Shown in pieces: positions 18,343 through 26,689 of a stretch of 64,000 nucleotides of DNA. The position numbers were made by a program, and so were the translations under genes. The notes beneath the pieces were generated by a model that was not told the DNA's origin, searched no databases, and was given only the letters and a program-made list of their open reading frames with translations. The stretch covers positions 1-64,000 of the forward strand of contig JADJPJ010000023.1 of the NCBI GenBank assembly GCA_016713325.1. The letters are read 5' to 3'. Positions within the stretch are counted from its first letter, which is position 1. Each line of letters begins with the position of its first letter. Source of the stretch: Candidatus Flexifilum affinis (GTDB taxonomy: Bacteria > Chloroflexota > Anaerolineae > Aggregatilineales > Phototrophicaceae).

Positions 18343-18712
18343 TGGCGGGCGGCTCACGACCTCGGGCGGTTCACGAGATTCTGTAGAAAACGGAGCAGCA
18401 ACCCTCAAAGTCAGCCCGCTGTCGCCGGTGCGCCGCCGGAGAATGGAATTCTCCGGCTACCTCTCAATACACGAGAAACCGACTGAAGTCGGTTTGGCCG
18501 GCGGACGACTCGCCACGGGAAGCAACCCCACGCCTTCCGCTGAAGGAACCCTCTTGAGAGGGTTTTCCGTGTCGTTCGTGGTAGCCTGACGTTTTTAACG
18601 TCAGGCGGAACCGCTCCTGCCGCGAATTGGTGATAGGGGCGCATCGAGATGTGCTCGGTGGCCGCGCCCGACGGATGCGCTACAATCTCTCCCCGAACAG
18701 GAGAGACTGCCG
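18343..18712. repeat. Intergenic array of stem-variable hairpins
   Basis: A 370-base gap without genes but with at least five perfect hairpins: 18435-18457 (10 bp stem, loop GGA), 18476-18495 (8 bp, loop TGAA), 18532-18546 (5 bp), 18547-18564 (8 bp, loop TG) and 18584-18606 (10 bp, loop TTT). The last is framed by GTAGCC and GGCGGA; read backwards, the first has the frame GTAGCC and GGCGGC. A further imperfect hairpin with GGGGCGCATC/GATGTGC lies at 18634-18653. The SDR gene starts just after, with AGGAG at the expected distance. Confidence 0.75.
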
Positions 18713-19660
18713 ATGAGCGCAACCGACCACCGCTATCTTGTCACCGGATCGATGGGCTGCCTGGGGGCCTGGACCCTCTACCACCTGGTAAAACAGGGCA
18801 AGAAGGCGATCAGCTTCGATCTGAGCGCCGATCGCTACCGCCTGCACGCCCTGCTCAGCCCCGCCGAGCAGGAGGCCATCACCTTCGTGCAGGGCGATCT
18901 GACCGACTCCGCCGCCGTACTGGACGTCGTGCGCGGCCAGGGCATCACGCACATCATCCACCTGGCGGCGCTGCAAGTGCCCTTCTGCCGCGCCAAGCCG
19001 ATCGTCGGCGCGCAGGTCAACGTGGTCGGGACGGTCAACGTCTTCGAGGCGGCGCGCGAGGCCGGCATCCCGCATCTGACCTATGCCTCGTCGGTGGCGG
19101 TCTATGGCCCACCGAGCGACTATCCCCCCGGCCCGGTCCCGCCCGACGCCCGTCAGACGCCGCGCACCCTGTACGGCGTGTACAAGGTGGCCGACGAGGG
19201 TATCGCGCGCATCTACTGGCAGGATCATAAGGTCGGCAGCACCGCCCTGCGCCCGTACACCGTCTATGGCGTGGGGCGCGACCAGGGCATCACCAGCGAG
19301 CCGACCAAGGCCATGCAGGCGGTCGTGGATGGGCAGCCGTATCACATCAGCTTCGGCGGAGTGATGCAGTTCCATCTGGCGTCGGATGTGGCGCTCCAGT
19401 TCATCGCCGCCGCCGAGCAGCCTTCGGAAGGCGCGCCGGTCTTCGCGCTGGGGACGCCGGCCATTTCGGTGGCGGCGGTGGCGCAGATCATCCGCGACGT
19501 GCGGCCGGACGCCCAGGTGACGGTCGGCGAAACGCTCCTGCCCTTCCCGGAGGAATTCGACAGCACGCCGCTGCGCCAGCATTTCGCCACGGTCTACGAG
19601 ACGCCGATCGCGGAGGGCGTGCGCCAGACGATTGAACACTTCGAGCGGCTGAAGGGGTGA
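18713..19660 (+). CDS. NAD(P)-dependent sugar epimerase/dehydratase (extended SDR)
   Basis: A 315-residue Rossmann protein. The nucleotide-binding motif is TGSMGCLGAW (residues ~12-21), the catalytic serine lies in ASSVAVYG (~121) and the YxxxK pair in YGVYKVADE (~151-155). GDLTD and HLAALQ are the usual extended-SDR landmarks. AGGAG precedes the ATG. The substrate is probably a nucleotide sugar or a related compound. The last 52 bases of this gene reappear at 21173-21224. Confidence 0.9.
   Translation: MSATDHRYLVTGSMGCLGAWTLYHLVKQGKKAISFDLSADRYRLHALLSPAEQEAITFVQGDLTDSAAVLDVVRGQGITHIIHLAALQVPFCRAKPIVGAQVNVVGTVNVFEAAREAGIPHLTYASSVAVYGPPSDYPPGPVPPDARQTPRTLYGVYKVADEGIARIYWQDHKVGSTALRPYTVYGVGRDQGITSEPTKAMQAVVDGQPYHISFGGVMQFHLASDVALQFIAAAEQPSEGAPVFALGTPAISVAAVAQIIRDVRPDAQVTVGETLLPFPEEFDSTPLRQHFATVYETPIAEGVRQTIEHFERLKG
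19607..19658 (+). repeat. Epimerase 3' end, first copy of a 52 bp direct repeat
   Basis: These bases encode the last residues IAEGVRQTIEHFERLKG and match 21173-21224 at 51 of 52 positions. The only internal difference is GAA versus GAG, which is silent. The stop is TGA here and TAG in the second copy. The two copies bracket a 1.5 kb AT-richer segment with one gene. Confidence 0.9.
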
Positions 19661-19786
19661 GGAAGCGCAGCCCACATTCGAAGTGTCGCGCCTGCGCGCA
19701 AGCCACCCACGTAAATGGGTAGAGCGACACAGACTCTCCGCTCTCGTTAACGTGACGAAACCCGTTTAACCAACTGGAGCGCCAGG

Positions 19787-21157
19787 ATGAAGCTTCTTCG
19801 GTTCGCTGGTTTCTGTGTGCTTGGTCTGGTGTTCGGCTTCAGCCACGGGCGTGCTGCGCCTGTCTTGCAGGGTGATCCGATGTATACGGCCTGTGATGCG
19901 CCTGCGAGCGAATCACTGCCCTCGACAACTGCGAAGGTTGACTTCAACGCCGGTTGCGATAAGTATCGCCAGTGTATCGCTGAGCATGGGTACCAGGAAA
20001 GGTCGTGCCTGTTTGATGCAGCAATGACCCTTCTGGAAAGCTGCGACTTATCACAAACAGAATGTCGACAAGTCGCATTCTTGTATGCTGAAATGATTCA
20101 TATCTTTGTCTGTTATGTGATCTGTGATCGCGGTCAGGAGGAGCAGTTACAGGCGCTGTCCAGCCCGTACGCCGGGCTAAGCGCCTACAACGAAGGACTG
20201 TATTCAATCGCGCTCACGCATTTTCCTCGCCAGGACTACACCATGAATGAGGGACGACTGGCGTTTGCGCGAGCTGTCGTTCACTGGAGTGCCGGCGATG
20301 CAGGTGCGGCTCTTCGCGAGATGGATATGGCCCTGCATCATTTGTATGGTGATCCGATCATCGTGCTCGTTCAGGCCGAACTGCAAGCCCTGGTCGGCGA
20401 CACGGAGTACGCAGGCTTGCTGGCCGAACAGGCACGGCGTTTGCTGACAGAGCCGAAATTCCAGACGCTTGCTGAACCTCTGACGACCACCTATCCGTTT
20501 TCGGATGCGATCTGGGAAGAGTGGGCGTGGTATCCGACAGGTGCATACAGTATCTCGCCAGGTGGTGAATATGATGTCGACATGTCACGTGAACCTGCGC
20601 GCGCCATTAGGATCGGTTTTTCGAGCAATCGACGCCAAATGATCGCCGAAGGGCTGCTGGAAGACGAATGCGGTACCGCATTTATCTGTGTGCCGTTTAT
20701 CATTTTGAACGGTGGTGAGGATGGCTATTCACTCGTGATGCTGCCGGATTTGGGAGATGGGGAACAGTCCGTCTTTCTGGCGCGGAATGGCGAGGCCTTC
20801 AGAGGAGAAGCGCGCACCGGTGGATTCGAATGGCGGGCATCGACTTCTTTCGTGATTGCGCCGGCCTCTGCGGGTGATCCGCGCGTGAATTTACCGGGTG
20901 AGTGGTGTGGAGTACGCTCGCGGCTCGAGGTGGGTATGACGGACGTGAGTCGTGAGTTCCTCGGCGGTGAGCATACGTTTCCAGTTTTCGACCAGGCAGA
21001 AGGCAGCGAAATCTCTCAGGTCGCTTTTGAGACGCCGCTCACTATCGTGGCGGAAAGCGTTTGTCTGAATGATGTCACATGGTGGCCCGTCAAAAGCGAG
21101 GAAATCGCCGGCTGGATTGCCGAAAACGATGGCAATCGTTACTTGTTCCGTCCGTAG
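19787..21157 (+). CDS. Secreted protein with C-terminal SH3-like domain, function unknown
   Basis: A 456-residue protein with a signal peptide (LRFAGFCVLGLVFGFSHGRA, cleavage near GRAAP). A Cys-rich N-terminal part (~30-115) is followed by a helical repeat-like region (~130-215, AFARAVVHWSAGDAGAAL looks TPR-like), then ~240-370 of unknown fold. The C-terminus (~375-456) has CGVRSRLEVGM, a central variable segment and WWPVKSEEIAGWIAEND, which resembles a bacterial SH3 domain. Base composition is clearly lower in GC than that of its neighbours. It sits between two copies of the epimerase 3' end, which suggests it arrived as an insertion. Confidence 0.75.
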   Translation: MKLLRFAGFCVLGLVFGFSHGRAAPVLQGDPMYTACDAPASESLPSTTAKVDFNAGCDKYRQCIAEHGYQERSCLFDAAMTLLESCDLSQTECRQVAFLYAEMIHIFVCYVICDRGQEEQLQALSSPYAGLSAYNEGLYSIALTHFPRQDYTMNEGRLAFARAVVHWSAGDAGAALREMDMALHHLYGDPIIVLVQAELQALVGDTEYAGLLAEQARRLLTEPKFQTLAEPLTTTYPFSDAIWEEWAWYPTGAYSISPGGEYDVDMSREPARAIRIGFSSNRRQMIAEGLLEDECGTAFICVPFIILNGGEDGYSLVMLPDLGDGEQSVFLARNGEAFRGEARTGGFEWRASTSFVIAPASAGDPRVNLPGEWCGVRSRLEVGMTDVSREFLGGEHTFPVFDQAEGSEISQVAFETPLTIVAESVCLNDVTWWPVKSEEIAGWIAENDGNRYLFRP

Positions 21158-21172
21158 ATCGAAGATCTCCAT

Positions 21173-21224
21173 ATCGCGGAGGGCGTGCGCCAGACGATTG
21201 AGCACTTCGAGCGGCTGAAGGGGT
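21173..21224 (+). repeat. Epimerase 3' end, second copy of the 52 bp direct repeat
   Basis: A stand-alone copy of the epimerase gene end, with frame and stop (TAG at 21224-21226) preserved. No epimerase body precedes it. It is followed by a CTCACCCC...GAGAAGGGG type repeat at ~21232-21274. Confidence 0.9.
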
Positions 21225-21283
21225 AGGTGACCCTCACCCCATTCCCCCTCTGCCGTGCCACGGGAGAAGGGGAATGGCGCGAA

Positions 21284-22204
21284 CTACCGGCGTGCCTGGC
21301 GGGGGTCCAGGGCGTCACGCAGGCCGTCGCCGAGCAGGAAGAAGCACAGCACCGTCACGGTGATGGCGATGCCGGGGAAGAACACCAGATGGATGCCCCG
21401 GTCGAAATAGGACCGCGCCTCCGTCAGCATGTTGCCCCAGGTCGGCGTCGGGGGCTGCACGCCCAGGCCCAGGAAGCTCAGCCCGGACTCCAGCAGGATG
21501 AGTGCGCCGGCGTTGATGGTCATCGAGATGATGGCGATCGAAAGCACATTCGGCAGGATGTGTCGCACCATGAGACGCGCCCGGGTGCTGCCCAGCGCCG
21601 TGGCGGCGAGCAGGTAATCCTGGTGCTTCAGCGCGATGGTCTGTCCACGAATCAACCGCGCCGCCTCGATCCAGCCCAGGGCCGCCAGAAAGAAGATCAG
21701 CGTCTCCGCCGAGGGGGACCAGATCACGGTGGCGATGATGAGCAGAAACAGCGCCGGGATGGAGCTGAGCGTCGTGATCAGCCACATGATGATGTCATCC
21801 ACCATGCCGCCCAGAAAGCCGGCCAGGATGCCCACCGTCAGCCCGATGGACATCGACACCATGCTGGCCAGATAGGCCACGGCGAGCGAAATGCGTCCGC
21901 CAAAGAGCAGGCGGATCAGCATATCGCGGCCCAGGTGGTCGGTGCCAAAGAGGTGTTCTTCGTTCGGCGGCTTGTAGCGGTCGCGCACACTGGTCGATTC
22001 GATGTCGACCTTCAACACGTTCTCGACCACCGGCGGCCCCACGACACAGACGAGCGTGAGGAGAATCAGCACGGCGGCCGCGAGCAGAGTCAGTCGATCG
22101 CGCAGGAGGCGCCGGAAGGCGCTGCCCCAGAAGGTGGTTCGCTTGTTGAGTTCTACCGGTCTCGACTGCGCATCGGTCGTCAAGAGTTTCCCTGCATTTG
22201 GCAT
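21284..22204 (-). CDS. Oligopeptide ABC permease, DppC/OppC type
   Basis: A 306-residue permease with an N-terminal cytoplasmic tail (~1-30), a first helix at ~35-55, and the DppC-type sequence LFGTDHLGRDMLIRLLFGGR at ~88-107. The coupling loop is DYLLAATALGSTRARLMVRH (~195-214), and the end reads GDGLRDALDPRQ, both characteristic of the family. It follows the DppB-type gene on the same strand. No ATPase genes (DppD/DppF) are present in the cluster. Confidence 0.93.
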   Translation of the reverse strand: MPNAGKLLTTDAQSRPVELNKRTTFWGSAFRRLLRDRLTLLAAAVLILLTLVCVVGPPVVENVLKVDIESTSVRDRYKPPNEEHLFGTDHLGRDMLIRLLFGGRISLAVAYLASMVSMSIGLTVGILAGFLGGMVDDIIMWLITTLSSIPALFLLIIATVIWSPSAETLIFFLAALGWIEAARLIRGQTIALKHQDYLLAATALGSTRARLMVRHILPNVLSIAIISMTINAGALILLESGLSFLGLGVQPPTPTWGNMLTEARSYFDRGIHLVFFPGIAITVTVLCFFLLGDGLRDALDPRQARR

Positions 22205-22270
22205 ACAACCATAAAATGTGAATGAGAGGTGCGGGCGCTTCGCGAACCGCCTCTGCGCGAAGCGTCTCTC

Positions 22271-23296
22271 CTAATAGCGCACACGCGGGTCCAACAGACC
22301 ATAAAGGATGTCCGACAAAAGGACACCGAGCATGAAAACGACGGAACTGAAGAGCACAGTGCCCATGATCAGGGGGAAGTCCCGCTGTGAGAAGGCCGTG
22401 ATCACCATGCGGCCCATACCGGGCCAGCTGAACACCTGCTCCGTGATCACCGAGCCGCCAATCAACCCGCCCAGCGCCGGCCCCAGAAGGGTGGCGATGG
22501 GGATGAGGGCGTTGCGCATCACATGAACACGAAAGACCGACCGTTCGCTCAGCCCTTTGGCGCGTGCGGTCCGGATGTAGTCGTATTCCATGACTTCGAG
22601 CGCCCCCGCCCGGACGTAGCGGGAAATAGCGGCGACGATGCCCAGGGCGAGGACTGAGACGGGCAGAATCATGTGCACGGCCATATCCCACAGCGCCAGA
22701 CTCGGATCGGCATCGGTGAGATCCTGCCTGCCACCCAGCGGCAGCCATTTGAGCTGGACGCTGAAGATGATGATCAACAGCAGCCCGAGCCAGAATCCGG
22801 GTAAGGCCGTGCCGATGACCGAGAAGATGCGAATCGCCTGGTCGACGATCGATCCGTGCCAGGCGGCAGCGATCAGCCCCAGGACGATGCCGACGCCATA
22901 GCCGACCAACAGCGCCGACAGCATCAACTGCATGGTCGCGGGGATGCGCTCCAGGATCAGTTCCAGCACCGGTCGCCTCTGAACCAGCGAATTCCCCAGG
23001 TCGCCTCTCCGCAGGCCTTTGCGCACGCCCTGAATGTCGCCGACGCCATCGCCGTCGACGTCGATCTGCGTCCAGTCGTTGCCGACCAGCCAGTAGAGAT
23101 ACTGCACGAGCGGGGGATCGTCCAGGCCAAGCTGCCGGCGCAGGCGGGCCGTCCCTTCGGCGGTCGCCTCAGGATTGAAGGTCAGCATACTGACCGGATC
23201 GCCCGGCGCCGCCTGCATCAGGAAGAAGGTAATCACGGTGATGCCGAACAGCGTCGGGACGGCCTGGAGGAGTCGGCGAACGATGAATTTTGTCAT
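22271..23296 (-). CDS. Oligopeptide ABC permease, DppB/OppB type
   Basis: A 341-residue permease. It starts with the typical MTKFIVRRLLQAVPTLFGI and has PGDPVS after the first helix. The coupling loop is YDYIRTARAKGLSERSVFRV (~225-244). The end, SDILYGLLDPRVRY, is standard for DppB. It forms the channel with the DppC-type subunit downstream. An MlrC-like peptidase precedes it by 18 bp on the same strand, so the three probably form one operon. Confidence 0.94.
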   Translation of the reverse strand: MTKFIVRRLLQAVPTLFGITVITFFLMQAAPGDPVSMLTFNPEATAEGTARLRRQLGLDDPPLVQYLYWLVGNDWTQIDVDGDGVGDIQGVRKGLRRGDLGNSLVQRRPVLELILERIPATMQLMLSALLVGYGVGIVLGLIAAAWHGSIVDQAIRIFSVIGTALPGFWLGLLLIIIFSVQLKWLPLGGRQDLTDADPSLALWDMAVHMILPVSVLALGIVAAISRYVRAGALEVMEYDYIRTARAKGLSERSVFRVHVMRNALIPIATLLGPALGGLIGGSVITEQVFSWPGMGRMVITAFSQRDFPLIMGTVLFSSVVFMLGVLLSDILYGLLDPRVRY

Positions 23297-23314
23297 ATGC
23301 GGAGTTCGCCGACC

Positions 23315-24796
23315 TTAGGCGAGTTCAAACGGGTTATCCACCCACGGATATTTGTCGGTCGTCACCTTCTGGTACGGCAGCTGCTGGTAGTAGGGGATGA
23401 GCGCGCCCGGCGCCCCCGCGTAGAAGACTGCGGCGGCAATCGGCGCGTACTCCGCGTGGAAGTGCTGGGTCGACTTCACCACCAGACAGCGTTTCTGACT
23501 CAGTTCGATCCCGAAATTGGTGAAGACCTGCCTGCTGAGCGCCTGCGTCCGCAGGCTGTTGACGATGATGTCGATACCCTGGCAGTGCAGGGCGACGGTA
23601 TCGCCACAGGGAACGTTCACCGGATCGGAATTCTGGACCGGGAACGCCTGGGTCATCTTCGGAATGACGCCGACGACTTCAACCTCCAGATCCAGCGGAT
23701 CGCCGGACATCGGCCCCATCTTGCCGCCGATGCGCAGCTTCAGTTTCGCGCCAACGCCGGCGTTTTTGGCGATGTCCACCACCACCGGGTCCCAGATCAT
23801 GGCGATGCCCGCGTCGGTCATCCCGCGCTCCAGCATAGCTCGCAGCGCGAAGGTGGAATCGCTGGGCGCTCCCCCGCCTGGGTTGTCGGTGATATCGGCG
23901 ATCACCACCGGCTTGCCGGCACCGGCAAACGCCGGCACCTGATCGAGCACCTCCTCGATCGGGGTGGGCTGCTGGTCGACCTCATGCCGCATGGCGAAGA
24001 ACCTGCGACCAAGCCGCTCGGCCACGGCCTGCGCTTTGGGCAGGTCGTCGTCCGTGACGGCCAGCATACGCACGCCCATATCGGCCACATCGCCCCAGGG
24101 GAAGCCGTGGGCCAGCGAAAGGGAGAGCACGCCATCCTTGCCCTCGAGCGCCATCATCTCGTCCACAAAGCCGCGCATCGGCTGCCGCGTCGTCGGGAAC
24201 AGCCCTACCATGTGGCAGTCGAACAGGGCCATCGCCGGCCTGATCTTGCCTTCACGGGCATCCGCCAGCATGGTGAGCAGTTCTTTGGCCCGCTCCAAAC
24301 CGTCCGTGTGCGGATATTCCTTGTAGCTGACCACCACATCCGCCTGATCGAGCAGATCCTGGGTCAGGTGGCAGTGTAAATCGAGTTCGACCCCGACCTT
24401 GACGCCATCCCCCACGAGTTCGCGCACGCGGGCGGTCAGGTCGCCTTCGCAGTCGTCATAGCCCTGCGCGACCATCGCCCCATGCAGGTCGAGCATGACG
24501 ATGTCGACCGGCATGGCCGCCTTCAGATCGGCCAGCAGCTCATCACGGAGTGTCTCGTACGCCGACTGAACGGTGTAGCCTGCCGGCTCGGCAAAGGCGG
24601 CCAGGCTGGTGACGAACTCGTATCCCCGATCGCGCGCCACGGCGGAAAGGACGTTGATGCCCTCGAACCATCCACTGTACTGTGGATCGTTGGGATCGGC
24701 ATTCGAGGCGCGTATCACCTGGAAATCTGCGATGGTGGTCGGGAATGGCGAAAACGTATTGGTCTCAGTGGCCAGGCTAGCCCAGAATACCTTCAT
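23315..24796 (-). CDS. MlrC-like M81-family metallopeptidase
   Basis: A 493-residue protein matching the MlrC family (microcystinase C and relatives): ATETNTFSP at the N-terminus, DLHGAMVAQGYDDCEGD (~118-134), ELDLHCHLT (~148-156), and YPHTDGLERA (~170). The Asp/His-rich motifs are the expected zinc-binding positions. Family members cleave small peptides with unusual residues. The gene sits first in the permease operon and is divergent from a peptide-binding protein, so it probably processes what the importer brings in; that link is inference. Confidence 0.9.
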   Translation of the reverse strand: MKVFWASLATETNTFSPFPTTIADFQVIRASNADPNDPQYSGWFEGINVLSAVARDRGYEFVTSLAAFAEPAGYTVQSAYETLRDELLADLKAAMPVDIVMLDLHGAMVAQGYDDCEGDLTARVRELVGDGVKVGVELDLHCHLTQDLLDQADVVVSYKEYPHTDGLERAKELLTMLADAREGKIRPAMALFDCHMVGLFPTTRQPMRGFVDEMMALEGKDGVLSLSLAHGFPWGDVADMGVRMLAVTDDDLPKAQAVAERLGRRFFAMRHEVDQQPTPIEEVLDQVPAFAGAGKPVVIADITDNPGGGAPSDSTFALRAMLERGMTDAGIAMIWDPVVVDIAKNAGVGAKLKLRIGGKMGPMSGDPLDLEVEVVGVIPKMTQAFPVQNSDPVNVPCGDTVALHCQGIDIIVNSLRTQALSRQVFTNFGIELSQKRCLVVKSTQHFHAEYAPIAAAVFYAGAPGALIPYYQQLPYQKVTTDKYPWVDNPFELA

Positions 24797-24983
24797 GGGA
24801 CGTGCTCACCTTCGTGTGAGGCGCAGAAGGGACAGATTATAGCCAGGGAACCCGCGCCTGCAAAACGAAAAAGACCATTCTTTTGCGGAGAGTTGATCGC
24901 TTTGTTATGATCAAGCTAGCATGATGTAATTTTGCCCCATCTTTGCCATCAGTTTTATGCCCTTCCTCAGGAGGCCACAGGTC
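24797..24983. promoter_or_regulatory. Divergent promoter region of the peptide import cluster
   Basis: On the plus strand TTGCGG (24883-24888) and TATGAT (24906-24911) are 17 bp apart, a good sigma-70-type promoter for the solute-binding-protein gene. CAGGAGG lies nine bases before that gene's ATG at 24984. The minus-strand promoter of the MlrC-like gene was not resolved. Confidence 0.6.
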
Positions 24984-26588
24984 ATGTGGAGATCAGCGTT
25001 ACTCGTTTTGTTCGTGTTGGTGGTTCTGTCCGGAGCAGCCGTCTCCGCGCAGGACACGCAAACCATGGTATGGGCGTTTCCGGCGGATTCGACCACGTTC
25101 AACACCGTCATCCAGGTTGAGAGTGTCGATTCACAGGTGCAAAATCTCCAGTTCCCCTATCTCGCGCTGAATGACCTGGAAACGGGCCAGAACATACCCT
25201 ATCTGACCACCTGGGAGATCTCCGAGGATGGACTGACCTATACGTTCACAATCGTCGAAGAAGCGGTCTGGAGCGATGGCACACCGATCACCTCGACCGA
25301 CGTGGCCTTCACGCTGAATTCGATGTTCAGCGACAATGTGGAGACCTTCAGGACGATCAGCGGGTTGGAATCGATCAATATCCTCGACGACAAGCACTTC
25401 GAAATCGTCCTGGCCGCCCCCACCTGCGGTCTGTTCAGCCAGATTGGCGTCGGGATCATGCCGGCGCACAAGTTCGCGGCCGACTACAGCGACTTCATGA
25501 CCTCGGAATTCAATACCAATCCCGACGTCAGCGGGGGGCCTTTCCGGCTGGTCGAACGCTCGGTGGACGAATTCCTCCGCTTTGAGGCCAACGACACCTT
25601 CTTCATGGGCAAGCCCAACATCGACCAGATGCTCCTGCAGGTGATCGTCGATCCGCAGGTGGCCATCCAGTCCGTCGAAAGTGGCGAGTCCGACTACGTA
25701 GCTGGCCTGACGAGCGAAACGGTCGCACCGTTTCTCGATAACCCGAACTTCAATGTGCACGTGATCGAGGCGAACGGCTGGCAAATTATGCTGTTCAACC
25801 ATGCCGATCCTGCCCAGCCGTCGCCGGCGCGCGATGAATCCGGCGCGCTGGTCGAGCAGCCGCCGCATCCCATCCTCGGCGATCCGCGCGTGCGCCAGGC
25901 GCTGGTCATGGGCTGGGACCATGAAGACGGCGTTTTCCTGGCGGGTGAAGGCGCCCGCCGCCTGGTCGGCCCTGTCGCACCGATCCTGGCCGATGCCTAC
26001 AACAACGACCTTGAGCTTTATCCCTTTGATGCGGAAGCTGCGGGCGCACTGCTCGACGAAGCCGGCTGGGTGCTGAACGGCGATGTCCGCGAAAAAGATG
26101 GCGTCCCGATGGCCCTGGATCTGGCCTACCTGGGTGCGTTCGAAGACACGGCGGCCGTGGTCGCCGACTACTGGACCGATCTGGGCGTCGACGTGACCCT
26201 GACAACCGGCGAGCAGGGTGTGATCATCGGCGAGCATGTGGCGCCGCAGACCTTTGACGTTTTCATGGTGCAGGCGACGTGGAACGAGCCGACCCCGGAT
26301 GTGCTGCTGAACTTCCTGTGGAACAGCGCCAACGATTTCGGCACCAACTTCGGCTCTTTCATCAATGAAGAATTCGATGGCATTCTGACCGACCTGACGA
26401 CGGCCGAGTGCGCTCCGGAAGCCCGGAAGCCGCTCTACGATCGCGCTCAGGAAATCATGCATGAGGGGGCCGTCACCGACTTCATCAGCACGGTGGTGGC
26501 CTACGGCGCCACCAGCAGCCGCATCGGCAATGTCGAATTCACGACATGGGGAAGCACTCCCACGTGGACGTGGACCATCAACGACTGA
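24984..26588 (+). CDS. Peptide ABC solute-binding protein (SBP family 5)
   Basis: A 534-residue exported protein. The signal MWRSALLVLFVLVVLSGAA ends near VSAQD; the longer frame from 24957 is rejected because the CAGGAGG ribosome site lies inside it. SBP_bac_5 landmarks include WEISEDGLTYTFTI (~70), WSDGTPITSTDVAF (~95) and late LYDRAQEIMHEG. It starts the plus-strand arm of the cluster and should feed the DppB/DppC pair on the other strand. The ligand is probably a peptide or a peptide-like compound. Confidence 0.93.
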   Translation: MWRSALLVLFVLVVLSGAAVSAQDTQTMVWAFPADSTTFNTVIQVESVDSQVQNLQFPYLALNDLETGQNIPYLTTWEISEDGLTYTFTIVEEAVWSDGTPITSTDVAFTLNSMFSDNVETFRTISGLESINILDDKHFEIVLAAPTCGLFSQIGVGIMPAHKFAADYSDFMTSEFNTNPDVSGGPFRLVERSVDEFLRFEANDTFFMGKPNIDQMLLQVIVDPQVAIQSVESGESDYVAGLTSETVAPFLDNPNFNVHVIEANGWQIMLFNHADPAQPSPARDESGALVEQPPHPILGDPRVRQALVMGWDHEDGVFLAGEGARRLVGPVAPILADAYNNDLELYPFDAEAAGALLDEAGWVLNGDVREKDGVPMALDLAYLGAFEDTAAVVADYWTDLGVDVTLTTGEQGVIIGEHVAPQTFDVFMVQATWNEPTPDVLLNFLWNSANDFGTNFGSFINEEFDGILTDLTTAECAPEARKPLYDRAQEIMHEGAVTDFISTVVAYGATSSRIGNVEFTTWGSTPTWTWTIND

Positions 26589-26689
26589 TTGGTTTGACAA
26601 TTCTGGTTCTGAGGGAGTGGGGATACATCGACAGATGTATCCCCACTCTGTTATGAGAACAAGCGAAGTATTCATGCAAGAAGGACGAA

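Noticed and set aside
18343..18712. CRISPR array
   Set aside because: The hairpins have different stems and irregular spacing; there is no constant repeat of 23-40 bases with unique spacers and no cas gene.
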